Assembly (NCBI GenBank): GCA_964503275.1
Contig: CAZCZO010000003.1
Coordinates: forward strand, 124,001 to 188,000
DNA length: 64,000 nucleotides
Source: DASRAP01 sp964503275
GTDB taxonomy: Bacteria > Gemmatimonadota > Gemmatimonadetes > Gemmatimonadales > Gemmatimonadaceae
Direction: 5' to 3'
Made by a program: the position numbers and the translations under genes
Part shown: positions 16,244 to 23,913 of the stretch, in pieces
How positions within the stretch are numbered: the stretch's first letter is position 1
Layout: every line of letters starts with the position of its first letter
Notes under the pieces: generated by a model
What the model was told of the DNA's origin: nothing
The model's input: only the letters and a program-made list of their open reading frames with translations
Databases searched by the model: none

Positions 16244-16843
16244 ATGACGCTCCGCGATGGGCGCCGAGTTCGACGCGTCGGCAGCGCGCTGCTCCTGACC
16301 GCCGCCGGCCTGTGGGCCGCGCTGGTGCTGGCGGTCGTCGTGGTGGGTCGGCACGACGAGCGACCGCCGAGTGATGCGATCGTCGTGCTGGGCGCCGCGC
16401 AGTATGCGGGCCGTCCGTCGCCGGTGCTCCGGGCGCGGCTCGACCACGCGCATGCCTTGTATCGCGCCGGGATCGCGCCACGCGTGGTGCTCACCGGGGG
16501 CCAGGGCGATGGGGACACCACGACCGAGGCGGCGGTCGGGCGACGGTACCTCCGGGACCGCGCGGTCCCGGACAGCGCGATCCTTCTCGAGACGGTCGGA
16601 CGCACGACGAGCGAGTCGATGCGCGGCGCGGCGGCCCTGCTGCCGCCTGGCGGAACGGTGGTGCTGGTGAGCGATCCGTTCCACGCCTTGCGGGCGCGCG
16701 TACTTGCCTGGCGCAACGGCCTGCGTGCCGTCAGTTCCCCGACGCGCACGAGCCCCATCGCGCAGGAGCCGGCGCGCGAATGGCGATACGTCGCGCTCGA
16801 GGCCCTGAAGGTGCCGGTCGCCGCGCTGTTCCCGACCTGGTGA
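16244..16843 (+). CDS. YdcF-like DUF218 membrane-anchored protein
   Basis: 199 residues. One N-terminal membrane helix (VGSALLLTAAGLWAALVLAVVVVG) follows a basic start. The DUF218 domain then shows DAIVVLGAAQYAGRPSPVLRARLDHAHALYRAG, VVLTGGQGDGD, TTSESMRGAAALL and VLVSDPFHALRA, the conserved motifs of the YdcF/SanA group. The Rossmann-like domain is expected on the periplasmic side. Members are linked to cell-envelope maintenance, but the reaction is not known. Confidence 0.9.
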   Translation: MTLRDGRRVRRVGSALLLTAAGLWAALVLAVVVVGRHDERPPSDAIVVLGAAQYAGRPSPVLRARLDHAHALYRAGIAPRVVLTGGQGDGDTTTEAAVGRRYLRDRAVPDSAILLETVGRTTSESMRGAAALLPPGGTVVLVSDPFHALRARVLAWRNGLRAVSSPTRTSPIAQEPAREWRYVALEALKVPVAALFPTW

Positions 16844-16917
16844 CCCGCCGCACACTAGCGCGGCGGCGCTGCACTGGCGAGAGTTCGGCAGCGCTCGGAC
16901 CTCCTTCACTCCCGCCC

Positions 16918-17343
16918 ATGTTCGCGATCCGTCGTCCCCTCATCGCTGTCCTCGTCTTGCTCGTCGTGGCTTGTGGCGGTGACGACGAGTCCTCACCCAC
17001 CGGACCGCTGACCGACGAAACCGCGGTCGGCACCTGGCGTCTGCGGCGCATCAACAACCTCACGCTCCCCTTCACCGCCGCGTTCACGGAACAGGTGCGT
17101 ATCCAGATCGTGGCCGGTCAGCTCGTGATCGGAGCTGACCGCTCGTATCGCGACGAACAGACCTTGCGCATCCGCCAGACCGGCCAGGCGGAACGCGACA
17201 CCACCTTCGTCGTGACGGGCACCTGGACGCGGACGGGCAACGAGCTCTTGGTGCGCGTCGGCAGCGATTCGTTCCCCGTGCTGTATCTCGATGGGCAGTT
17301 GCTCAAGTCCGAAACGGGGTTCTTCTATAGCTACCGTAAGTAA
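16918..17343 (+). CDS. Small lipoprotein, lipocalin-like body
   Basis: 141 residues from MFAIRRPLIAVLVLLVVACGGDDE, a lipoprotein signal with lipobox VVAC followed by a short acidic linker. The body (GTWRLRRINNLTLPFTAAF ... VTGTWTRTGNELLVRVG ... GFFYSYRK) has the repeated amphipathic strands of small beta-barrel lipoproteins. The frame is open further upstream to 16780, but that start would overlap the DUF218 gene and bury the signal peptide. Function unknown. The M16 gene begins 19 bases downstream. Confidence 0.75.
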   Translation: MFAIRRPLIAVLVLLVVACGGDDESSPTGPLTDETAVGTWRLRRINNLTLPFTAAFTEQVRIQIVAGQLVIGADRSYRDEQTLRIRQTGQAERDTTFVVTGTWTRTGNELLVRVGSDSFPVLYLDGQLLKSETGFFYSYRK

Positions 17344-17362
17344 GGCGCCGAGCGACGTGGGC

Positions 17363-18649
17363 ATGGCGGTCCCGATCGAGACGTATACGCTGGACAACGG
17401 ACTGCGCGTCGTGCTCTCGCCCGACGCGACGGCCCCGATCGTGGCCGTGAACCTCTGGTATCACGTGGGGTCGGCGAACGAGCGGGAGGGACGCACCGGC
17501 TTCGCGCACTTGTTCGAGCACATGCTCTTCCAAGGGTCCGCCCACGTCGGGCTCAACGAGCACTTCGAACTCGTGCAACGCGCCGGCGGGACGCTGAACG
17601 GGTCCACCTGGCTGGACCGCACCAACTATTTCGAGACGCTTCCGTCGCATCACGTCGGTCTGGCCTTGTGGCTCGAGGCCGACCGGATGGGCCACCTCTT
17701 GCCTGCGATGACGCAGGAGAAGCTCGACACACAGCGCGATGTCGTGAAGAACGAGCGGCGCTGGTCGGTGGACAATCGCCCCTATGGTACCTGGTGGGAG
17801 CGCTTGCCGGCCCTGGTCTTTCCGCCGGCGCATCCCTTCCATCACTCGTTGATCGGCTCGATGGAGGATCTCGACGCCGCGTCGCTCGAGGATGTCGCCA
17901 GCTTCTTCGCGACGTACTACACGCCGGACAATGCGGTGCTGACGGTGGCGGGGGATTTCGAGCCCGCCGAGGTCCGCACGCAGATCGCGGCGCTCTTCGG
18001 TCCCATCCCGCGCGGGCCGGGGAAGCCGCCACTGCCGCCAATGGAGCTGCCGCCGGTCTTCGGGCGCTGGCTCCGCGAGACCGTTGAGGACGACGTGCCC
18101 CTGCCGCGCCTGTTCCTCGCCTGCCGGATCCCACCGGCCGGCTCGGACGAATGGTACGTCGCGGCCGTGCTCGCGGCGGTCCTCGGGTTACGGCGTGGCA
18201 GTCGGTTGGTGCGGCATCTGGTGCGCGAGCAGCAGCTGGCGAACGACGCCACCGCCTTCACCTACGACCTGACCAAGGGATGCGACCTGCTGGTGCTCGA
18301 TGTCACGGCGCGTCCCGATGTGTCGATCGACACGCTCGAGGCGGCGGTCGCGGCCATCCTGGATGCGGTGATCACCGATGGGATCCGCGCCGACGAGCTG
18401 GCCCGTGCGGTCGCGCTGATCGAGACGGACTACCTGAGTGCCCTGCAGAGCGCGCAGGAACGCGCCGATCGGCTCTCGATGGCGATGACCTACTTCGGTG
18501 ACCCCACCCGGGTCGACCGCGAGCTTGCGCGGTATGCGGATGTGACGGTCGCCACGGTGCAGGACTTCGCACGGCGCACCCTCGGCCCCGACAATCGCGC
18601 CTCCCTGCGCTACGTTCCCCGCGCCGCCTCGGCGGCGGACGCCGCGTGA
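17363..18649 (+). CDS. M16-family zinc peptidase, catalytic subunit
   Basis: 428 residues, start ATG (MAVPIETYTLDNGLRVVLSPD). The inverted zinc motif HxxEH is present at residues 49-53 (HLFEH) inside GRTGFAHLFEHMLFQG, with the downstream Glu in VVKNERRWSVDN. The second half is the usual structural repeat of the pitrilysin/processing-peptidase fold. No signal peptide is obvious. It overlaps the next gene by 4 bases (GTGA). The pair forms a two-subunit M16B peptidase, one subunit catalytic and one not. Confidence 0.94.
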   Translation: MAVPIETYTLDNGLRVVLSPDATAPIVAVNLWYHVGSANEREGRTGFAHLFEHMLFQGSAHVGLNEHFELVQRAGGTLNGSTWLDRTNYFETLPSHHVGLALWLEADRMGHLLPAMTQEKLDTQRDVVKNERRWSVDNRPYGTWWERLPALVFPPAHPFHHSLIGSMEDLDAASLEDVASFFATYYTPDNAVLTVAGDFEPAEVRTQIAALFGPIPRGPGKPPLPPMELPPVFGRWLRETVEDDVPLPRLFLACRIPPAGSDEWYVAAVLAAVLGLRRGSRLVRHLVREQQLANDATAFTYDLTKGCDLLVLDVTARPDVSIDTLEAAVAAILDAVITDGIRADELARAVALIETDYLSALQSAQERADRLSMAMTYFGDPTRVDRELARYADVTVATVQDFARRTLGPDNRASLRYVPRAASAADAA

Positions 18650-20031
18650 GTCACCCGCTGCCCTTCCCCGAGCGTCCGAGCCCGGGTCCGCCGCGTCCGT
18701 ACCGCTTCCCGGCCAGCGAGCTGCGCCCCCTGCCGCTCGGGGCGCGGGTGCGGGTCGCGTCGATCGACCGCGTGCCGTTGATCACCCTGGTGGTGGTCTG
18801 CCGCAGTGCCGGGGCATCGGGCGAGCACCCGGGGCATGAAGGGATCGCCGCGCTGACGGCATCGATGCTACTCGAAGGGACCACCACCCGGAGCGGTCAG
18901 GCCCTGACTGATGCCTTCGAGGCGCTGGGGGCCTCCGTGTGGGCCAGCGCCGATTGGGATGCCGCCACGATCGGCGTGACCACGCCCACTCGGCACGCCG
19001 AGTCGGCGCTGGCGTTGCTCGCCGAAATGCTCCGCGAGCCGGCGTTCCGTGCGCCCGACCTCGCCCGGCTGCAGGCGGAGCACGCGGCCGATCGGCTGCA
19101 GGCGATGGCCGAGCCGCGCGTATTGGCCGAGCTGGCCTCACAGTGGTGTCTGTACGCACCGACCTCGCGTTACCGCCGCCCGCTGAGTGGGACGACCGCG
19201 ACCATCGGCGGTCTGCAGCCTGAGGATCTCCGGGCGTTCTGGTCGACGAACTATACGCCGGCGACGATGACCATCGTGGTCGCCGGTCAGGTCGATGTCG
19301 AGACGGCAGAGCGGCTCGCACGGCCGATCGTGGCGGGATGGGACACCTCGGCACCGGCGCAGAGTGACGAGGGGGCGACGCCGCGCTTCGCCGCGCCGCG
19401 CATCCATCTGATCGATCGCCCGGATGCGCCCCAGAGCGAGCTCCGGCTCACGCGCATCGGGGTCCCGCGAGGCCATCCGGACTTCTTCGCGCTGACGCTG
19501 ATGAACGCGGTCTTCGGCGGGCTGTTCTCCTCGCGGATCAACCTGAACCTGCGCGAGCGGAACGGCTATACCTACGGGGCCACGGCGGGCTTCGACTGGC
19601 GTCGCGGCGCGGGGCCATGGAGTGCATCGACTGCGGTGGGGACCGACGTGACGTTGCCGGCGATCCGCGAGCTCCTCGCCGAGACGGCACGCATGCGCGC
19701 GGGCACCTGCACGGACGCCGAGCGCGCCCTGGCGACCTCCTACCTCACCGGGGTGTTCCCGCTGCGCTTCGAGACGACGCAGGCGGTCGCGTCCGCACTC
19801 GCGAGCCACGCCATCTTTGAGCTGCCAGCGGACTACTTCGACACGTATCGCGATGCGCTGCAGGCCGTGACCCTCGCCGACATCGACCGCGCGGCATCCC
19901 AGCACCTCGAGCCGACCGGCCTGCAACTCATCGTCGTGGGCGACGCGGCCAGGCTCCGCGAGGGATTGCATGAGCTGGGGATCGGACCGGTGGACGAGGT
20001 CGCGCCGGAGACGATCGAGCGGGCACCGTGA
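18646..20031 (+). CDS. M16-family peptidase homologue, non-catalytic subunit
   Basis: 461 residues from GTG. The alignment region corresponding to HxxEH reads HEGIAALTASMLLEGT, so the zinc-binding His/Glu set is absent. The rest keeps the fold: LQPEDLRAFWSTNYTPATMTIVVAG, GGLFSSRINLNLRERNGYTYG and TSYLTGVFPLRFET. Inactive subunits of this kind pair with a catalytic M16 subunit, here the gene immediately upstream, and contribute substrate-binding residues such as the R-x-x-x-G-Y motif (RERNGYTYG). It overlaps the downstream Nudix gene by 4 bases. Confidence 0.92.
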   Translation: MSHPLPFPERPSPGPPRPYRFPASELRPLPLGARVRVASIDRVPLITLVVVCRSAGASGEHPGHEGIAALTASMLLEGTTTRSGQALTDAFEALGASVWASADWDAATIGVTTPTRHAESALALLAEMLREPAFRAPDLARLQAEHAADRLQAMAEPRVLAELASQWCLYAPTSRYRRPLSGTTATIGGLQPEDLRAFWSTNYTPATMTIVVAGQVDVETAERLARPIVAGWDTSAPAQSDEGATPRFAAPRIHLIDRPDAPQSELRLTRIGVPRGHPDFFALTLMNAVFGGLFSSRINLNLRERNGYTYGATAGFDWRRGAGPWSASTAVGTDVTLPAIRELLAETARMRAGTCTDAERALATSYLTGVFPLRFETTQAVASALASHAIFELPADYFDTYRDALQAVTLADIDRAASQHLEPTGLQLIVVGDAARLREGLHELGIGPVDEVAPETIERAP

Positions 20032-20585
20032 CCCCGGCGCGGCGACTGCGCGGGACGCGGATCCATCGCGGTCGCGTGATCGCGCTCGATATCGACGAGG
20101 TGCGGTACGCGTCGGGGCACGAGGGGACCGTCGAGGTCGTGCGGCATCCCGGCGCCAGTGCGATCCTGCCGCTGCTCGACGCCAGCGATGTGGATGACCC
20201 GCGCGTGCTGCTGCTCCGGCAGTTCCGCTATGTCCCAGACGAGGTGCTCCTCGAGATCCCTGCTGGGCGCCTGGACCCCGGCGAGGATCCCGCGGCGTGT
20301 GCCGCCCGCGAATTGCGTGAGGAGACCGGGTACACCGCGCGGACGCTGATCCGCGTGGGACCCGCCCCCATCCTGACCGCTCCCGGCTTCACCGATGAGC
20401 GCATCCACCTGTTCGTCGGTACCGGCCTCGTGGCCGGCGATGCGGCTCGTGAGCCGGACGAGGACATCGAGCTCGCGACGTATCGGCTGTCCGACGCGCT
20501 CGACCTGGTGCGAATGGGCACCATCCACGACGCCAAGACGTCCCTCGCCCTGCTGTACTTCGCCCATTTCCGTCCCGACCGCTAA
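20028..20585 (+). CDS. Nudix hydrolase, ADP-ribose pyrophosphatase-like
   Basis: 185 residues from GTG. The Nudix box fits GX5EX7REUXEEXGU: GRLDPGEDPAACAARELREETGY. The upstream LLRQFRYVPDEVLLEIPAG and downstream PGFTDERIHLFVG are typical of the ADP-ribose/NDP-sugar pyrophosphatase subgroup. It probably hydrolyses ADP-ribose in the cytoplasm; exact substrate is not proven. It ends the three-gene run with the M16 pair, with a hairpin 30 bases after the stop. Confidence 0.92.
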   Translation: MTPARRLRGTRIHRGRVIALDIDEVRYASGHEGTVEVVRHPGASAILPLLDASDVDDPRVLLLRQFRYVPDEVLLEIPAGRLDPGEDPAACAARELREETGYTARTLIRVGPAPILTAPGFTDERIHLFVGTGLVAGDAAREPDEDIELATYRLSDALDLVRMGTIHDAKTSLALLYFAHFRPDR

Positions 20586-20615
20586 GGTCACTCGGCAACC
20601 CCGAGAGGACGGCTC

Positions 20616-20637
20616 GGTGTCCTACGTAGAGGACACC
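20616..20637 (+). terminator. Candidate terminator hairpin
   Basis: GGTGTCCT and AGGACACC form a perfect 8-bp stem with a 6-base loop between the Nudix and sigma-factor genes. No T-run follows, so it may be a weak or Rho-assisted terminator. Confidence 0.4.
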
Positions 20638-20825
20638 ATCAGGCGATGTCGACGGTTGTACGTGATCACCGTGTTGTTGCAAGTGATTGCATAGCAACTA
20701 GTTACGCTCTGAAAGCCCGTCGCGCACTCCCCGTGGCACGTCCTGTGCACTAGCTAGGGTCCGGAAAGGTGATCCTCGCCAAGTGGCGTCGGACACCCGC
20801 TCAACGGACACGACAGGGAGGAACG

Positions 20826-21467
20826 ATGGGACAGCCAGCGTTGCGCCAGCGGAGTCAGACCAATGTCGGGACCCGGGCCCTGCTCCAGGCTCAGGATGAC
20901 AACGCGCTGGTCGGATCGTTCTTGGCCGGCGACGAGCGCGCCTTCACGGTCCTCGTCGAACGCTACCAGACCCGCTTGCTGAACTTCATCTACCGGACGA
21001 TCGGCGACCGGGAGCGTGCAGAGGATCTGGTGCAGGAGGTGTTCGTGCGGGTGTATCGCCACACGGCGCGTTTCGATCGCTCCAAGAAGTTCTCGACCTG
21101 GATCTATACGATCGCGTCGAATCTCGCCAAGAACGAGCTGCGGAATCGCTCACGCAATCCGCTGGTCTTCTTCCAGGCGCTGTCGACGGCGACCACGGCG
21201 GGCGAGGAGGAGCGGCCGATCGAGTTCGAGGACAACCGGTATCGGCCGGACGATCTGTTCCGCAAGCGCCACCTGCGGGCGGTGGTGGATGCCGGGGTCG
21301 CGCGGTTGCCGGCACATCATCGCGAGGTGTTCGTGCTCCGCGAGATCGAGGGCAAGTCCTATGAGGACATCGCCGAGATCACGCATTGCAACCTCGGCAC
21401 CGTGAAGTCGCGCTTGAACCGGGCGCGGTCGGCGTTCGCGTCCATCGTGGGGCCGGTGATCGACTGA
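20826..21467 (+). CDS. ECF-type RNA polymerase sigma factor
   Basis: 213 residues; the ATG follows GGGAGGAACG, a strong ribosome site, so an in-frame start 57 bases upstream is not used. Region 2 reads AFTVLVERYQTRLLNFIYRTIGDRERAEDLVQEVFVRVYRH and FSTWIYTIASNLAKNELR; region 4 reads LPAHHREVFVLREIEGKSYEDIAEITHCNLGTVKSRLNRAR. It is followed after 131 bases by a gene with an anti-sigma zinc motif. The 240-bp upstream gap holds the hairpin above and likely its promoter near 20670-20700, which I could not define well. Confidence 0.94.
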   Translation: MGQPALRQRSQTNVGTRALLQAQDDNALVGSFLAGDERAFTVLVERYQTRLLNFIYRTIGDRERAEDLVQEVFVRVYRHTARFDRSKKFSTWIYTIASNLAKNELRNRSRNPLVFFQALSTATTAGEEERPIEFEDNRYRPDDLFRKRHLRAVVDAGVARLPAHHREVFVLREIEGKSYEDIAEITHCNLGTVKSRLNRARSAFASIVGPVID

Positions 21468-21598
21468 ACCAGCTGTTGTGAGGGAGACGGGGGTCTCCAT
21501 GGGGGCGGGCGGGGTCGGAGCGGCAGGACTGCTCCGGCCCCGCCCGCGTTGTCGTCCCACCGCGGAACCCGGATCGCCCCCGCCGGGTACCCGGGGCA

Positions 21599-21952
21599 GT
21601 GACCTCCTCGCCTGCTCATCGCCGCTTGTGCCGCCAGTTCCGCGCGCGCCACGCCGAGTTCCTGGATGCCCGCCTCGATGCGGTCGCCGTCAGGGTGCTG
21701 GACGCGCATCGGTCCCAATGCCCGCGGTGCGGCGCATTCGACGTGCAGGTGCGTCGCGCGTTGTTGACGGTGTCGAGTCTCCCATCGATCGGGGTCTCTC
21801 CGGACTTTGCGCAGCGCCTGGCACAGCGGCTCGCCGCGGAGCGTCCACCGATGGACGAGGCCGTCCTGCGCTTCGCCCCGCCGTCGGCACCCTCGCCGGA
21901 CCGTAGCGGTACGCTGCCATCCCGCGCCCATCGCGCCCGCGCGGCACACTGA
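21599..21952 (+). CDS. Putative zinc-finger anti-sigma factor
   Basis: 117 residues from GTG. HRSQCPRC near residue 37 is the H-x3-C-x2-C zinc motif of ZAS anti-sigma factors, preceded by a helix (CRQFRARHAEFLDARLDAVAVRVLDAH). No membrane helix is present, so it would be a soluble anti-sigma factor. Position directly after an ECF sigma gene supports the pairing. The C-terminal third is low-complexity (Pro/Ser/Arg/Ala). Confidence 0.65.
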   Translation: MTSSPAHRRLCRQFRARHAEFLDARLDAVAVRVLDAHRSQCPRCGAFDVQVRRALLTVSSLPSIGVSPDFAQRLAQRLAAERPPMDEAVLRFAPPSAPSPDRSGTLPSRAHRARAAH

Positions 21953-21970
21953 GTCGCCGCCGCGAGCGGC

Positions 21971-21976
21971 TATATT
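21971..21976 (+). promoter_or_regulatory. -10 element of an apparently leaderless holA transcript
   Basis: TATATT is followed by exactly 6 bases and the holA ATG, leaving no room for a 5' leader or ribosome site. Confidence 0.5.
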
Positions 21977-21982
21977 GGGCGC

Positions 21983-23017
21983 ATGAGTGACGCTGCGTTC
22001 CGCGCTCTGCGCACCGCCCTGGCGAAGAAGCAACCGCTGGACCGGGTGTACTACTTCCACGGCGATGACGATCACCGCAAGGAGCAGATCGTCGCGCATC
22101 TCATCGACGCGGTCGTGGAGCCATCGGTCCGGGATTTCAACCTCGATGTCCTCGATGGTGTCACGATCGATGGGCCCACGCTGGCGTCGCATCTGGACGC
22201 GATGCCGATGCTCGCGCCGCGCCGCGTCGTGGTCCTGCGCGATGTCGCCGAACTCAAGAAGCCCGCGCGGGCCGCGCTCGACCGCTATCTCGCGCATGCG
22301 GCCGAGGACACCTTGGTGTTGCTGGTGGACCGTGCGGGCGAGAAGCCCGACACCGCGCTCGGCAAACTGACCACGAGTGTCGCGATCCCGGCGATGACGC
22401 CGGACGAGGTCGAGGGGTGGATCGAGAAGCAGGCCAAGCGTGCCGACGTCACCATCACCCGTGAGGCGGTCGCACTGCTCTCGGCCTCCGTGGGTGCGGA
22501 CTTGGCTGCGGCGGCCGGCGAACTCGAGAAGCTCACCGCGTATGTGCAGGGTGGGACGATCACGGCCGAGGCGGTCGATGCCGTCGTGGGCGTGCGTCGC
22601 GGCGAGACGCTGGCGGACCTGCTCGATGCCGTCGGGGATCGTGATCTGCCGCGTGCCCTCCGCCTGATCGAACCCGTGATGAGTACATCCGCCAGCGAGG
22701 GCGTGCCCGTGGTGCTCGCCCTGACGGCGCAGATGCTCGCCCTCGCCTGGGGCAAGGCCAAGGGCGGCGGGCGCGTGGATTTCTTCGGGTTCCTCAAGAC
22801 CGGGCGCGCGATGACCGGACGCTCCTGGAGCGATTGTGTGTCCGCCTGGAACCGAATGCTGCCGAAGTGGACCGCCCCCGAGCTGGCGCGGGCGATCCGA
22901 CTGCTCCACGCCACCGAGCGCGCGCTCAAGGACACACGGATCTCGAGCGACGACGCGCTGATCACCTCCTTGGTCCTCACCATGGTGCCTCGTGCCCGAT
23001 CCCGGAGCGCGGCGTGA
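21983..23017 (+). CDS. holA: DNA polymerase III delta subunit
   Basis: 344 residues. Delta opens the beta clamp as part of the clamp loader. Family features are the opening YYFHGDDDHRKEQIVAHLID, then LDAMPMLAPRRVVVLRDVAELKK, the domain boundary around VGVRRGETLADLLDAVGDRDLPRAL, and the C-terminal collar AIRLLHATERALKDTR with LITSLVLTM. It heads a compact run with the SPOR, mutS and downstream genes and overlaps the next start by one base. A -10 element 6 bases upstream suggests a leaderless mRNA. Confidence 0.92.
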   Translation: MSDAAFRALRTALAKKQPLDRVYYFHGDDDHRKEQIVAHLIDAVVEPSVRDFNLDVLDGVTIDGPTLASHLDAMPMLAPRRVVVLRDVAELKKPARAALDRYLAHAAEDTLVLLVDRAGEKPDTALGKLTTSVAIPAMTPDEVEGWIEKQAKRADVTITREAVALLSASVGADLAAAAGELEKLTAYVQGGTITAEAVDAVVGVRRGETLADLLDAVGDRDLPRALRLIEPVMSTSASEGVPVVLALTAQMLALAWGKAKGGGRVDFFGFLKTGRAMTGRSWSDCVSAWNRMLPKWTAPELARAIRLLHATERALKDTRISSDDALITSLVLTMVPRARSRSAA

Positions 23018-23913
23018 TGCGTCGATCGCTGCTGCTCCTCGGTCTGCTGTGGGTGCCGTCGTTCGCGGCGGCCCAGGCAGCGTTGCCGCCCGATGCCCTC
23101 TTCACCCGTGCCCAGCGGCTCGTGAACGAGGGCGCGGGTGCGGAAGCGCGGGCGCTGCTGGATTCGCTCGTGCGCGTGACCCCCGACGGCACGGAGTCCC
23201 GCGCGCTGGCCCTGTTGTGGCGCGGGCAGCTGGCGGCGGACGTCGCGTCGGCGCAACTCGACTTCTCCCGCATCATCGTCGAGTATCCGTTGTCGCCGCG
23301 GGCGGCCGACGCCCTGCTCGGACTCGCGCAGTTCGAGGTGGCGCGCGGCGACGCGGCGGCGGCCCGCCGACACCTCGATCGCTTGGTACTCGAGCATCCC
23401 GCGAGTACCGCCGCGACCGAGGGCTACTTCTGGTTGGGGCGCGCGCGCCTGGAGGCCGGCGATGGTCGCGGGGGCTGTGCGGCGTTGGATTCCGCCTTGA
23501 GCCGGCTGCGCCCTCAGGACGTCGAGCGTCGCAACATGGTGGAGTTCGCGGCGCAGCCCTGCCGGTCGGGGGCCGCCTTCGCGACGCCACCGGCGACGAC
23601 CACGCCGCCCGCGACGACCGCGGCGCCACCCGCGACCACGCGCGAGACCACCAGCGCGACGACGCGTCCGCCGAGCGGGCCGCAATGGGCCGTGCAGGCC
23701 GGGGCGTTCGGGGCCAAGAGCGATGCGGATCGGCACGCCGCCCGGCTCAAGGCCAAGGGCTACGACGTGCGCGTGTGGAATGCCACACCGAACCGCCTGC
23801 CCTGGCGCGTGCGGATCGGCCGCTATGCCACGCGCGCGGAAGCGACCGCGATCGTCAACCGACTCAAGCGCGATGGCCTCGAGGCCTTCGTGGTCGAGGC
23901 CGAAGCCCGGTGA
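23017..23913 (+). CDS. TPR and SPOR-domain exported protein
   Basis: 298 residues. Signal peptide MRRSLLLLGLLWVPSFAAAQA is followed by helical repeats of TPR/YbgF type (LFTRAQRLVNEGAGAEARALLDSLV, then AADALLGLAQFEVARGDAAAARRHLDRLVLEHP). A Thr/Pro-rich linker spans about residues 190-223. The C-terminal SPOR domain (QWAVQAGAFGAKSDADRHAARLKAKGYDV ... VRIGRYATRAEATAIVNRLKRDG) binds denuded septal peptidoglycan. It probably acts in the periplasm at division sites. It overlaps mutS by 4 bases (GTGA). Confidence 0.88.
   Translation: MRRSLLLLGLLWVPSFAAAQAALPPDALFTRAQRLVNEGAGAEARALLDSLVRVTPDGTESRALALLWRGQLAADVASAQLDFSRIIVEYPLSPRAADALLGLAQFEVARGDAAAARRHLDRLVLEHPASTAATEGYFWLGRARLEAGDGRGGCAALDSALSRLRPQDVERRNMVEFAAQPCRSGAAFATPPATTTPPATTAAPPATTRETTSATTRPPSGPQWAVQAGAFGAKSDADRHAARLKAKGYDVRVWNATPNRLPWRVRIGRYATRAEATAIVNRLKRDGLEAFVVEAEAR

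Noticed and set aside
22992..23909. MutS frame extended by about 300 codons upstream
   Set aside because: The extension is an Arg/Ala/Gly-rich shadow of the SPOR-domain gene; MutS homology begins at the GTG at 23910.
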